From positions 57,613,121 to 57,677,120 of the forward strand of contig CM068585.1 of NCBI GenBank assembly GCA_035048485.1: a stretch of 64,000 nucleotides of DNA, read 5' to 3'. Positions 1 to 10,305 of this stretch are shown one piece after another. A model generated the notes under the pieces. That model saw only the letters and a program-made list of their open reading frames with translations, had not been told where the DNA came from and did no database searches. Position 1 is the first letter of the stretch; each line of letters starts with the position of its first letter. The position numbers and the translations under genes were made by a program. The DNA comes from Pteria penguin. Taxonomy: Eukaryota; Mollusca; Bivalvia; Pterioida; Pteriidae.

Positions 1-279
1 GAAGTATGATATAGTCCTATAAGACTAGTATTTCAGCAAATTTTGGTTCAGTCACATAGAGACTATATACATGGCAATCACACCAGAAATTACATCTAAT
101 GCCGAGGGACAGACATTGTTCATTTTTACGAAAAGTTTGTCAAAGTACAGGATTTCCGGTGACATTTTGGGTCAATCGAGGGGGTATTCCTTCCGCATCG
201 CCTGGCTCCGCCACTGAAATGAGAACTACATCATTAAGGCTTCAGAGAGGGTTTTGCAAAGAAGATTACCTCGAGTATA

Positions 280-925
280 GTGTGCTTGTTTCCTCACAAA
301 GTTCATAGAAATGTAGCAAGTTATGGAGAGAGAAATCAGAAATGTGTCAGCTTATCAGGTATGGCTGTTATAGAGAAAGATTACCTGATAGACTCAGATC
401 AACAAGTAAAAGGTATTTTACTATACAAATCTTTCTATATCATTCAAAGATTGAATATGAGGCTTTTCAAGATTTATAATAAAGAATTTCCTACAGTATG
501 GACGGCTACATATATCACTGAAACAGAATATATCCAATCTTTGGTTGAAAACATGCCAAAAGTCAGCAGAAACAGTACCAAGTATTGTTAAGGGAAGCCT
601 CCTGGCTGGATACAGAGTCTCTTTAGACTCCATAGAGTTAGCAAGGCTATAAGTATACATAATGAATGTTAATCTGATGAGAGCGATTTTGAGGTCAGTG
701 AGATTGGAGAGGAGCAGGACTATGGACGGGATAGTGTTTGTGATTCATCAAATGGGGGAGAGGAAAAAGATGATGACATCAGTGATTCTGAAGTATTTCG
801 AGCACTACAGACTAGTAGCACTTCCTTTAGATGTATCACCTGAAAAAAGAGATATTTTATGTTTTCTGAGACATCTCTTGCTCAGCTTTTACAAACATTT
901 CCTACTTGAAGTTCCATCATGAAAA
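280..925 (+). pseudogene. decayed reading frame, product not recognised
   Basis: One plus-strand frame is readable from about 280 to 925, broken by a few stops (near 592, 679, 829 and 907). It starts with a roughly 100-codon open stretch and continues into an acidic, serine-rich segment around 680-825 that contains EEKDDDISDSE. Long readability in one frame and the biased composition suggest former coding sequence, but I recognise no family or catalytic motif. It could be a relic of a transposon ORF or chance in AT-rich DNA. No splice sites or start context argue for a live gene. Confidence 0.2.
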
Positions 926-1371
926 CATAATCATCAAGATGGCAAGATTCCACAACTACTACCTCCCTCTTTGGATACACAAGCTCATGGGAAAGTCAAA
1001 GGTACCATAAATGCCATGGTCGAACCTTCTGGTTACAGGTGTTATCTTTTTCAGTGGATAAATTCCCTGCATATTTTGAGACTATTCATTCACATGACTC
1101 TACAAATAATGCCAAGGTCAACATTCAAAACTGCAACTGTCTGCAGTCAGCAAAAGTCAGTCTAACAAGATGACACTCCCGTGAGTATTGTGCAAGGTAT
1201 ACTTAATATACCTTCAGTTGATATATTTCGACTCGCAACATTAACATAATTGCGCCATACTATATGCAATCAAATACTAAAAGCAATGCAGATTGATGTA
1301 ATATCCAAAGTTGGTATGGTATAATATATAATGAAGGCCTGGCATAACAAAGCTTATTGATCAGAATCTGA
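926..1371. other. no recognisable gene
   Basis: AT-rich sequence. The frame used upstream is interrupted several times here and nothing else is recognisable. Confidence 0.4.
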
Positions 1372-1530
1372 CTGCCCGTCTTACTGTAGTTAAGACCATA
1401 ATGGACACGGGCAGACCACCGCAGCTGGAAACTACCCTCAGCTACCAGGATCCCGGTCTCTAGGACACGGAATATATCCCGCGGAAACAGGATGCTTCAT
1501 TTCGTTAATTTTCGCTACCACCCAGAGGGT
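1372..1530 (-). repeat. dispersed repeat fragment, related to 22860-23170
   Basis: The segment around 1430-1510 contains CTCAGCTACCAGGATCCCGG. The same sequence occurs in reverse complement near 23065-23090, with matching flanks (an ACACGG block and a CAGCT-rich block). Two diverged copies in opposite orientation indicate a dispersed, probably non-autonomous element. The class is not determined. Confidence 0.6.
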
Positions 1531-1604
1531 GCTTTGGAAAATGGAGTTGCTTCATGCAACATGCAAAAGAATATGCAAATCCTTTTCTTTTCAAGGAAGG
1601 GGTA

Positions 1605-3684
1605 ATAGAATGAGGTCTTCTCCGAGGATCCCACTTATAGGGGTAGTTGAATAAGGTCTACTCCGAAGGTCCCACAGAAATGGTAGTCGAATGAGGTCTA
1701 CTCCGAGGATTACACGGAAGGGACAGTCGAATGAGGTATACTACAAATGCCACAGAAGGGATAGTCGAATGAGGTCTACTCCGAGGACCTCACGGAAGGG
1801 GTAGTCGAATCAGGTCTACTCAAAGGATACTACCGAAGGGATAGTCCAGTGAGGTCTACTCCGAGGATCCCACGGAAGGTAGTCGAATAAGGTCTACTAA
1901 GAGGATCCCGCAGAAGGGATATTCGAATGAGGTCTTATCCGAGGACCCCACAGAAGTGATACTCGAATGAAGCCTGCCTGCTCAGAGGATCCTGCAGAAG
2001 GGGTAGTCGAATAAGGTCTACTCCGAGGATTTCACGAAAGGGATAGTTGAATGAGGTCTACTCCGAGGATACCATGTAAGGGTTAGTCGAATGAGGTCTA
2101 CTCAGAGGATCCCACAGAAGTGATAGTCGAATGAGGTCTTCTCGGAGGATCCCACGAAAGGAATAGTTCAATGAAGACTAATCCGAAGATCCCCCGGAAG
2201 GGGTAGTCGAATTAGGTCTGCTCCGACGATCCGACAGAAGAAGTAGTCGAATGAGGTCTACTCTGAGTGTCCCAGAGAAAAGGTAGTCGAATGAGGTCTA
2301 CTCCGAGGGTTCCAAAGAAAGAGTAGAGGAATGAGGTCTCCTGCGAGGGTCCTAGAGAAAGGTAGTGGAATGACGTCTACTCCGAGGATTCCACAGAAGG
2401 GATAGTCGAATGAGGTCTACTGAGAGGATCCTGCAGAAGAGATAGTCAGATGAGGTCCTATCCGAGGACCCCACAGAAGTGATAATGGAATGAGGTCTAC
2501 TCCTGCAAAAGGGGTAGTTGAATAAGGTCTACTCCGAGGAACCCACAAGTGGGATAGTGGAATGAGGTCTACTCCGAGGATCCTACAGAAGGAGTAGTCG
2601 AATGAGGTCTACTAAGTGGATCCTGCAGAAGGGATAGTCGAATGAGTTGTTATCCGAGGACCCCACAGAAGTGATAGTCGAATGAGGTCTACTCAGAAGA
2701 TCCCAAGAAAGGGACAGTCGAATGACGTCTACTCCGAGGATACCACGGAAGGGGTATTCGATTGAGGTCTACTCAAAGGATCCCACAGAAGTGATAGTCG
2801 AATGAGGTCTTATCGTAGGATCCCAAGAAAGGAATAGTCTAATGAAGTCTACTCCGAAGTTCCCACGGAAGGGGTAGTCGAATAAGGTCTACTCCGACGA
2901 TCCGACGGAAAAAGTAGTCGAATGAGGTCTACTCCGAGTGTCCCAGAGAAAATGTAGTCGAATGAGGTCTACTTCGAGGGTCATAGAGAAAGAGTAGAGG
3001 AATGAGGTCTCCTGCGAGGGTCCAGAGAAAGTAGTGGAATGACGTCTACTACGAGGATTCCACGGAAGGGATAGTCAAATGAGGTCTAACCCGAGGATCC
3101 CGATGAAGAGATAGTCGAATGAGATCTTCTCTAAGGATCGCACAGAAGGGATAGTCGAATAAGTTATACTCCGAGGGTCTCAGAGAAAGGGTAGTCGATC
3201 GAACTCTACTCCGAGGACACCACGGAAGGGATAGTCAACTTAGGTCTACTTCGAGGATCCCATGGAAGAGATTGTTGTATGAGGTCTACTCCGCCTGTCC
3301 CACTAAAAGTGATAGGCGAATGAGGTTTTCTTCAAAGATCCCACGGAAGGGATATTTGAATGAGGAATACTCCGAAGATCCCACGGAAATGATAGTAAAC
3401 CGAGGTCCCGCGGAATGGGTAGTGGAATGAGGTCTACTCCGAGGATCCGACGTAAGAGATAGTCTTATGAGGTCTACTCCGAGAATCCGATGAAAAGGTA
3501 GTCGAATGAGGTCTACTCCGAGGATCCCACCGAAGGATATTCGACTGAGGTCTACTCCGAGGGTCCCAGAGAAAGGGTAGTCGAATGAGGTCTACTCCGA
3601 GGGTCCCAGAGAAAGTGTAGTGGAATGAGATCTACTCCGACGGTCCCAGAGAAAGGGTAGTGGAATGTTGTGTACTCCGAGAGT
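1605..3684. repeat. 40-bp minisatellite, left block (about 52 units)
   Basis: Unit about 40 bp, core GTCGAATGAGGTCTACTCCG followed by AGGATCCCACGGAAGGG. Units differ by a few bases and small indels. There is a higher-order pattern: a run of distinctive variants (CTCCGACGATCCGAC, then CCCAGAGAAA units, then CTCCTGCGAGGGTCC) occurs at about 2221 and again at about 2892, some 671 bp apart. The array resumes at 5530 in the same orientation after an inserted element. Confidence 0.95.
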
Positions 3685-4873
3685 TGACCTCTCCGCAGAT
3701 TTTGATTAGCATTATCTTTGACCAATCAAGCTAGCGGTTATGTCGCGCAGTGGGGATGCTCGCCTTGGAGATTCCGCGGCAGCCATCACCCGCGTCAAGC
3801 CTGTGCTTGGTTACGTTATTATTACATTGGTACTCTCATTGTATCCCATACAAAATAAAAGAAATAACCGATTTGGTAACTGTTGTAAAGCTTTAAAGGG
3901 TAAGGATATATCTTACGCGGTCAACAGTAGTGCCGCACACTTCTAATTTCCTGGTTATATTCCAAAAGATTCCAAGTTTACAACAAAATGAAAGAAAGGG
4001 GGGAGGGGGGGGGGGGGGGTGTTTCATTACGAAGGATGTAAAGTATTGAAAGTGAAATAATACCAAATCCATAACTGTATACAATGTATTAATACATGTA
4101 TGTATTTATCTCATATTTAATTCTTAATTCGTTTCTGTGCGACCGAAGAAATAATAAAAAAAAGGGGGGGCGTACTACTGATACCATTCTCCGGTGGTTT
4201 AGTTAGTTACGAAAGATTTTTATACGTGCAAGTTACATTTATATCATTTGATAGTTAAACTATGTCCTATATACATACAAGACTGAGATGTTTAAGACAG
4301 CTGGACCTTATTTCCATTTTTTTTTTTTTTGCATGATTATTATTTACTATAGTACTGGGGTGTTTACATACTTATTAAATAAAATATGCGTCAGTGATAT
4401 TTTTACATATTATATAAGCCGGTGTGGCCTAGTGGATAAGGTGCTCGGTTCGTGAGAGGTCCCGGGTTCAAATCCCGCCCCGGGCACACCGGTGTTCTGT
4501 TTTTCGGATAAGAAGTAAAAACCGAGGCCCCGTGTCACGGTAGGCGTGGCACGTAAAAGATCCCTCACTGCTTCGGGTGGGTCCGTTACAAAGGTCTGAA
4601 TTTGTATGCAATGCATCAGGCAGATGCCGTCACCATATACGTGAAATAATCGTGGAGTGACGTAAAACAATAATCAATCAATCAATGAATTTTTAGACAT
4701 TATAATATTTAAAATATTTAAATATCGCAAAAAGTAATAAATGAAGTACTGAAACAATATACAAAAGTAGTTGAACTAGTTCACATGTACTTTCCATTCG
4801 AACCATATCGCTGCACGACAGCGAAATAAAATAATGGCAACTAAACTGACATGTTGTAAATTTATTTGTCCCG

Positions 4874-4904
<31 letters not shown>

Positions 4905-5529
4905 TGTTTTTTTTTTACTTTGGATTTACGACCAAAACAAATAAGTAAATATATTTTAATGAAAGTAAAGCATTTAAACTTTTCAATTTACGATTTGAAA
5001 TTCAGAAATAGAAATAGTTAAATAATAATGTGAACTGTCACTGCTGCAAGTCTCTTGAATTTCACATATAGAAATATATATATTTTATATACACACAAAA
5101 ATATCGATATTAAAGCTGACAGAACATTTAATAATACTAGTAATATTGAGGACACATTTTAGTGAAGCACATTTAAATAAAACAAGGAACGTCCATACAC
5201 AAACATGAATGTCTAATAATATAGAATCGCGTCCGGCCGTCCCCATGCTATATAGTTCAGTTTGACTGAAATCAGCCTCGGATGATGTTTGAAACATAGA
5301 AACATGAAGAAAATATCATTTACTTAAATGAATATCATCCTACTATCAAACCCTGTCATATGATATCAATGAATTTCCGTATTTTTGTAAAACAAGTGAG
5401 TAAGCTCGATAAGATTCACGTACTGTTCTTTGTCTTAGCGGCCATTTTAACGAAAGCTTGACGCGGGTTAGCAACAGTGGAGTTATCTATCGCAGGAGGC
5501 GTGGTTACATCATTCATACGGAGAGGTCA
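3685..5529. mobile_element. 1.85-kb non-autonomous TIR element inside the 40-bp array
   Basis: Both ends carry TGACCTCTCCG in inverted orientation (3685-3695 and 5519-5529). A second inverted pair, ACCCGCGTCAAGC, lies subterminally (3788-3800 and 5456-5468). The 40-bp minisatellite stops at the left end and resumes at the right end within one unit, so the element landed in a pre-existing array. The interior is AT-rich, holds a SINE (4415-4688), a poly-G tract near 4001-4019 and T-rich runs, and shows no transposase. Superfamily unknown; a clear target duplication could not be fixed. Confidence 0.75.
4415..4688 (+). mobile_element. tRNA-derived SINE, full length (family 1)
   Basis: A tRNA-like head with A box (TGGCCTAGTGG) and B box (GGTTCAAATCC) is followed by a body containing GTGTCACGGTAGGCGTGGCA and CCCTCACTGCTTCGGGTGGG, then CACCATATACGTGAAATAAT and an (AATC)n tail. 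Imperfect target duplications flank it (ATTTTTA/CATATTATA left, 4399-4414; ATTTTTA/GACATTATA right, 4689-4704). Other copies lie at 32641, 37731 and 43342, with many fragments elsewhere. The head is pseudo-tRNA and not a functional tRNA gene. Confidence 0.93.
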
Positions 5530-5895
5530 TTTCCACGAAAGGGATAGTCTAATGAGGTCTAATCAGAGGATCCCACTGACGAGGTTGTCGAATGAGGTTT
5601 CATCTAAGGATCCTAAGGAAAGAATAATCGAATGAGGTCTTCTCCGAGGATCCTAGGAAAAGGATAGTCGAATGAGGTCTACTGCGAGGATTTCAAGGTA
5701 AGGATTGTTAAATGAGGTCTACTCCGGGGATCCTACGGAAGGCATAACCGAATGAGCTCTACTCCTTGGATCCCACGGAAGGGATATTCGAATAAGGTCG
5801 CCTCCGATGATCCCAGGGAATTGATGGTCAAATTAGGTCTACTCGAAGGATCCCACGGAAGGGATAGTTGAATGAGGTCTACTCTAATGATCCAA
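5530..5895. repeat. 40-bp minisatellite, right block (about 9 units)
   Basis: Same unit and orientation as 1605-3684, continuing after the 3685-5529 insertion. It ends in AT-rich unique DNA near 5895. Confidence 0.93.
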
Positions 5896-6361
5896 CGTAA
5901 GTCATATATATGCATATGCTTCTAGCAATTTATGAAATGAATAAACCTCATAAGTGTAAAGAATACCTGTCTGAGACTTTCAATTTTCACTAATAATAAA
6001 ACGCCTGATAGGAGATAACTATTCAGATAGATGTACATACATATAGGTATATATCAGAATCAAAACTCTAGTTTTAGACTACCCTGGCTGTGAAATATAA
6101 ATCACTGATGACTGATTTTTATCTACTTGAACATCGGTCGAACACAATATATATAAATATATATTCTTGCACATAATCATTGGTTTATTGTCATTAGGTC
6201 GGACAATACAAACATCTTGTGTACAATTATCGGATGTCATTCTTCGACATTTTGAGTTTCTTATTCAGTTGTATCATTTACATGTCTATTGCAATAATAG
6301 TGCTAAACGTGACTTTTGCATAGTGTGAGTTATTATACCGTCTACTGAATGTAACTCGACG

Positions 6362-6476
6362 TATATTATGGCATCATGGCGGGTTTGACTGGTCGACAGA
6401 AGATGCTTACTCCTTCATGACACCTGATCACACTTCTATGTCTTGGGTCCGTGATTGCATTTACTCAATATTCAGT
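6362..6476 (+). mobile_element. isolated 3'-tail fragment of the YIDD-type RT element
   Basis: Contains GATGCTTACTCCTTCATG, then CACCTGATC and GTCCGTGATTG. The same series occurs at 9160-9225, downstream of an RT relic, and in related form at 59321-59377 (reverse strand). Only the tail is present, with no RT coding sequence next to it. Confidence 0.65.
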
Positions 6477-6791
6477 CTTCCGACTGAGCATTATTTGAAA
6501 TCAAACTTGTATTGTTAACAATATAATGCATCTATCATTTGTTAAGTGAGAAAAGTTGTACTTCCGATTGTAAATTTCTCTTATTTGCGTAGAAATATAT
6601 CAGACCTCGCACAATAATAAGTATTTTCGATTCTCTAGAGCCTGTAGAACATTTTGGACTACAATGAAAATAATCTACCAATCGTTTGACCCAATACGAA
6701 ACCTTGGTAAGGAGATGTTTTTGTCCATCATTTCATCATTACAAATACCAGTATATCAAAGAGTATTTTTTGAAATTGTTTATATATATCC

Positions 6792-6977
6792 TTCCATAAC
6801 ATGGGATTCATCTGATACGGCTATTTCTACTAGAGATGTCGGTATCATTCATATATATATGACAAAGATAAGAATATAAAAATAAAAGAAACACCACAAC
6901 TTGCTTGCTACCGACATCTCTCTTATACGTCTAGTAGAAATAGCCGTATCAGGTGAATCCCATGTTATGGAAGGGGT
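6792..6977. mobile_element. 186-bp hairpin (fold-back/MITE-like) element
   Basis: Arms of about 55-65 bp face each other: the left arm begins CCTTCCATAACATGGGATTC and the right arm ends with its near-perfect complement. They share the GATACGGCTATTTCTACTAG and GATGTCGGTA blocks. A spacer of about 60 bp separates them. It lies 3' of the fucolectin exons. No coding potential. Confidence 0.8.
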
Positions 6978-7060
6978 GAGATTCGGTGCTCTCGGTGGCC
7001 GTAATAGGATTTATTCCTGGACACTATTCATTACATTTTGCTGAAACAATAAGTTCTTAC

Positions 7061-7750
7061 CAGATAAGTTCCAATTTCTGTATGTAATAGCAACTGTGGT
7101 GATGGAATATGTATTCTGTAGGTTTACTTGCCACCATGCTTGTTTTATACCCTGGGAGTCACTGGTATGACTACAACTGTTTATATCTAGATCTGGCCCA
7201 TTACTTTTGTCACCATCTACAGCTCTAGATGCATTATAATGTCCAAACAGAGAACTTTGCGTGGCCCGTTTGTTTAGCGCAACATTGGTTGCTGTAAAAT
7301 TAAAGTGGTATATGAATAAGTGTAAGGTAAGTATAATTTTCATATTATTTAATAAAGTTTAAGAGTAAAATAATATAATGCATATTTCAACTTTTCTGTA
7401 ACAAGATATTAATAATTCTTTCAAATTGATAAGTATTTCCTGTAGGGATACATCTTTCTAAAATTTGTGTTTGTTCGTCATTTGAAGTCAAATCGGCAAT
7501 AATTTTGCCATGCAAATTTTCGGAATTCTATATTTTTTACCTTTGCCATCTCTGAAAATATGATTTGCAAATAGTGTCTTCCTATTCCTGTTCTTACAAT
7601 ATTATAACAATTTTTATTTATTGTGAAGAAGAGAGACAAATGTAAATAGGAATTTGAGGTAAATTTTGATGTAGATAGATACTTACTGCTTGATGTGACT
7701 TCTATTGGAGTAAATGTTGAAAGTATGACAATAAAAAGCAACCTGTCCAT
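7061..7750 (-). CDS. fucolectin-like secreted F5/8-type lectin, first two exons (3' part not found)
   Basis: Exon 1 (7750-7687) starts at ATG and encodes a 21-residue hydrophobic signal peptide (MDRLLFIVILSTFTP...). It ends at GTAAGT with one base left over. Exon 2 (7291-7061) follows a TTTTACAG acceptor, supplies the two missing codon bases, and ends at GTAAGA. The phases match. Exon 2 contains NVALNKRATQSS, ASRAVDG, SCSHT and WWQVNLQ, which are hallmarks of the fucolectin/tachylectin-4/pentraxin-1 F5/8-C domain. That family binds fucose and calcium, and in invertebrates its members are often secreted lectins linked to immunity. The C-terminal half of the domain was not found downstream; 5.9-7.0 kb holds mobile-element fragments. 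The gene may continue far away (below 5.9 kb) or be truncated. Confidence 0.75.
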
Positions 7751-7849
7751 CTTTTTTATCCAATGTATCACAGATACGCTGAATCTAAATCTAAGACAAT
7801 TAAAGAAAAACATAATCCATTAATTATTCATCATCTCGTATAAATGCAA

Positions 7850-7972
7850 CACTAAATAGCAACGACAAGAATCAAAAAGCAAAAATATCGAATGCCTCCT
7901 CTGGCTCTTATGAATATATTACTAGACCACTGACGAAACATCTGCAAAAAATAAATTAAAAGAAAAATTAAA

Positions 7973-8009
<37 letters not shown>

Positions 8010-8156
8010 AAAATAATACTAATGATAATAATAACATTAATACTACTACTACTACTACTACTAATAATAATAATAATAATAATTAAATGATAACAATAAT
8101 ACTAATGATAATGATGATAATAATGATAATAATGATAAAATAATGATAATAAAAAT

Positions 8157-8191
<35 letters not shown>

Positions 8192-8209
8192 TAATAATAA
8201 TAATAATGC

Positions 8210-8267
<58 letters not shown>

Positions 8268-8292
8268 ATTATTATTATTATTATTATTATAA
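7850..8292. repeat. AT-rich microsatellite tract with (TAA)n/(TTA)n palindrome
   Basis: (AAAT)n at about 7978-8010, then imperfect ACT/AAT/GATAAT repeats, then (AAT)n at 8150-8205 followed by (ATT)n at 8210-8290. The two last blocks are complementary and could fold as a hairpin of about 60 bp per arm. Poly-Asn and poly-Ile frames here are artefacts. Confidence 0.95.
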
Positions 8293-8559
8293 ACCTCACA
8301 AACAAACAAAAATTGCGTTTGTGTTGTTTTCCTGGTTTGTTTTAAATTTGTTTTCCTTTTTGCTGACTTTGTATGCCTTTCGCTTTCTTGATAACTTTTA
8401 CTACTGAGTCGGTTTTATCGATTGTTTTGTATTATAAGGTGTGAAATTACGTTTTAATGTCTGGAATAAACTTACAATCCCTTGTGAAAATAAAACAAAT
8501 TTTGATTTCAAACAATATGTGTCACCTTGTTATACGAAATTGACTTTATACAAAATCTT

Positions 8560-8985
8560 ATAAGTCAAAATAAGAAGCAATTAGCCTTGTCCTTTAATTT
8601 TACATTCAGATATATTGATGATGTATTATCTATAAATAACAAAAACTTTGATACATACATGTACGTACATACCAAAGGAACTTGAAATTAAGGACACTAC
8701 AATATCCAATCCATGTGCTTCAAATTTAGATCTACTTATTGATGTCGACCGAGATGGTAAACTTACTACTTCAATTTATGACAAACGTGATGACTTTAGT
8801 TTCCCCATTTTTAACTTTCCATATACTAGAAGCAACACTCCTTTATCACCTGTTTACGTATCCCAATTGATTCGATATGCGCGAGCGTCATCTGAGTATT
8901 GCTCTTTCATTTATCGAAGCCAATTACTAGTAGAAAAGTTACTCCAACAAGTATATGAGATATCACGACATTATTTGATCATATG
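8560..8985 (+). pseudogene. YIDD-box reverse transcriptase relic (Penelope-like arrangement), copy 1
   Basis: At 8595-8640 one frame reads FNFTFRYIDDVLSINN, which holds the RT catalytic YIDD box. A frameshift in a TACATACATGTACGTACAT stretch (about 8655-8675) moves the frame. It then continues with KELEIKDTT, TSIYDKRDDF, FPIFNFPY and SQLIRYARAS to about 8950. The same order appears in the copies at 59.5, 23.9 and 63.8 kb. The N-terminal RT blocks are missing, so it is 5'-truncated and dead. Assignment to an RT is firm. The Penelope-like label rests only on the layout after YIDD and is inference. Confidence 0.85.
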
Positions 8986-9084
8986 ATGTATCGTTGTCTG
9001 ACATGTTGACTTCCTTATTTCACAGTAACTAAACCATCTGTATTACCTATACTATATATCAGTATTCTTACTGCTTATGACATA

Positions 9085-9235
9085 TATCTAGTTCGACTAC
9101 GGCTGTGCCGTTTCCTAATTCTGAGACAGCGAATAATACTATTTGGCTTATACTTATGGCATCACGACGGGATGCTTACTCCTTCATGGCACCTGATCCC
9201 ACCTCTGTTTTGACAGAGGTTCGTGATTGTTTATA
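9085..9235 (+). mobile_element. 3' tail of the RT relic at 8560
   Basis: Contains GGGATGCTTACTCCTTCATG, then CACCTGATCCCACCTCTG and a GGTTCGTGATTG ending, in the same orientation as the RT relic just upstream. It is related to 6362-6476 and to the tail at 59321-59377. Confidence 0.65.
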
Positions 9236-9576
9236 TTATATTTAAATATGTATTGTCGTGTTTCTTCGATTTCGAGTTGTGGATTTCGGAACAATATCTT
9301 GGATTTGTACTTTGTATTATGATTATCAAAAGTATATATGTTCTAGATTTATGATAACAGTAAACATTAATGTTGTCTTTTCACAACAAAGATTTTTTTT
9401 TTCTTTTGCATACAAATTTTCTATCCAACAACTCCTAAGTTTTCCTGTGAAAAACAGATTGAGATTACCTGATATTCACTTAAGTATTTAAATGATCTTA
9501 TTAAAATTATATTAAAATTTACAATGATAATTTGTAGCGCAATACATGTCGATAAAGAAATTTAAAATGAGAAAAG

Positions 9577-9735
9577 TCAGGCGGTCGGCTTGGTTCAGTA
9601 AATTGTGTACTTGGCACGTGAGTGAGAGGTCACAGATTGAGTCTCGCCGGTGCACTCTCTTTTGAATGGGATCGTAACATCTGAGGTTCTGGGTCATGGC
9701 AGATGTGGTTCGTTTAACATCTCTTATTGCTTCGA
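9577..9735 (+). mobile_element. diverged SINE family 1 fragment (head and body)
   Basis: A degenerate tRNA-like head (GTCGGCTTGGTTCAGTAAA, later CACAGATTGAGTCTCGCC) is followed by the body order GGTCATGGCAGATGTGG and CATCTCTTATTGCTTCGAG, as in full-length copies. The 3' third is missing. Confidence 0.6.
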
Positions 9736-10305
9736 GTTTAGATAGATAGTTTATTACCAACAGCACAAGCTTATAGGTTTATGAATGCAACATATAATAC
9801 AAATATACAAAAAAACAGAATGTAATGACAAGTTATGTCAAGTGAGAATCGTAGCTTGACGTAATTGTGATGTTTGAGTCCTGAACTGTGGAAAGAGCAA
9901 TGCATTAGGGAGAAGTTTTGGGATGATTTACTTTTTTTTTCACAGAAATGTATAAATTTCCGGTCAATGCAGAAGCACTGAAAATTTGTAAAATGAAGGA
10001 TCAAGCTAGCTACTATTATCATAAAATCTAAAACATTATATGACATAGTTGCTTGTCAAGTTCTACTTTTAAGAAGAACAGATCCTACTTTTTGCTATTT
10101 TTTTTATAAATCAATCGTCCTGAAGCGCGTGGTCCTTGGAAAACGAAGATAGAAAACAGCAATTTAGCAAAATTTATTTCTTCTTGGACTTGGTCCAATT
10201 TCGCTTTCACGTGCTCAATTTATTCTATGCCCAAGGTACAGGTGAAGAAAATAAGATGGATGATAATATCACGTAATCTGTTTCCACGAACAGATGTAGT
10301 ATACT
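9736..10305. other. no recognisable gene
   Basis: AT-rich single-copy-looking sequence on both strands with only short chance frames. Confidence 0.4.

Noticed and set aside
1605..3684. Possible origin of the 40-bp unit from the RT tail motif (CTACTCCGAGGATCCCAC vs CTTACTCC...CTGATCCCAC)
   Set aside because: The match is short and needs a gap. Unlike the 33-bp array there is no junction with tail sequence.
4418..4490. tRNA gene
   Set aside because: The A and B boxes are present, but the sequence continues as a SINE with tail and target duplications, and the same head recurs in other SINE copies.
8061..8309. Poly-Asn/poly-Ile and similar homopolymer proteins (also at 24368, 33731 and 43598)
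   Set aside because: These are translations of trinucleotide microsatellites.
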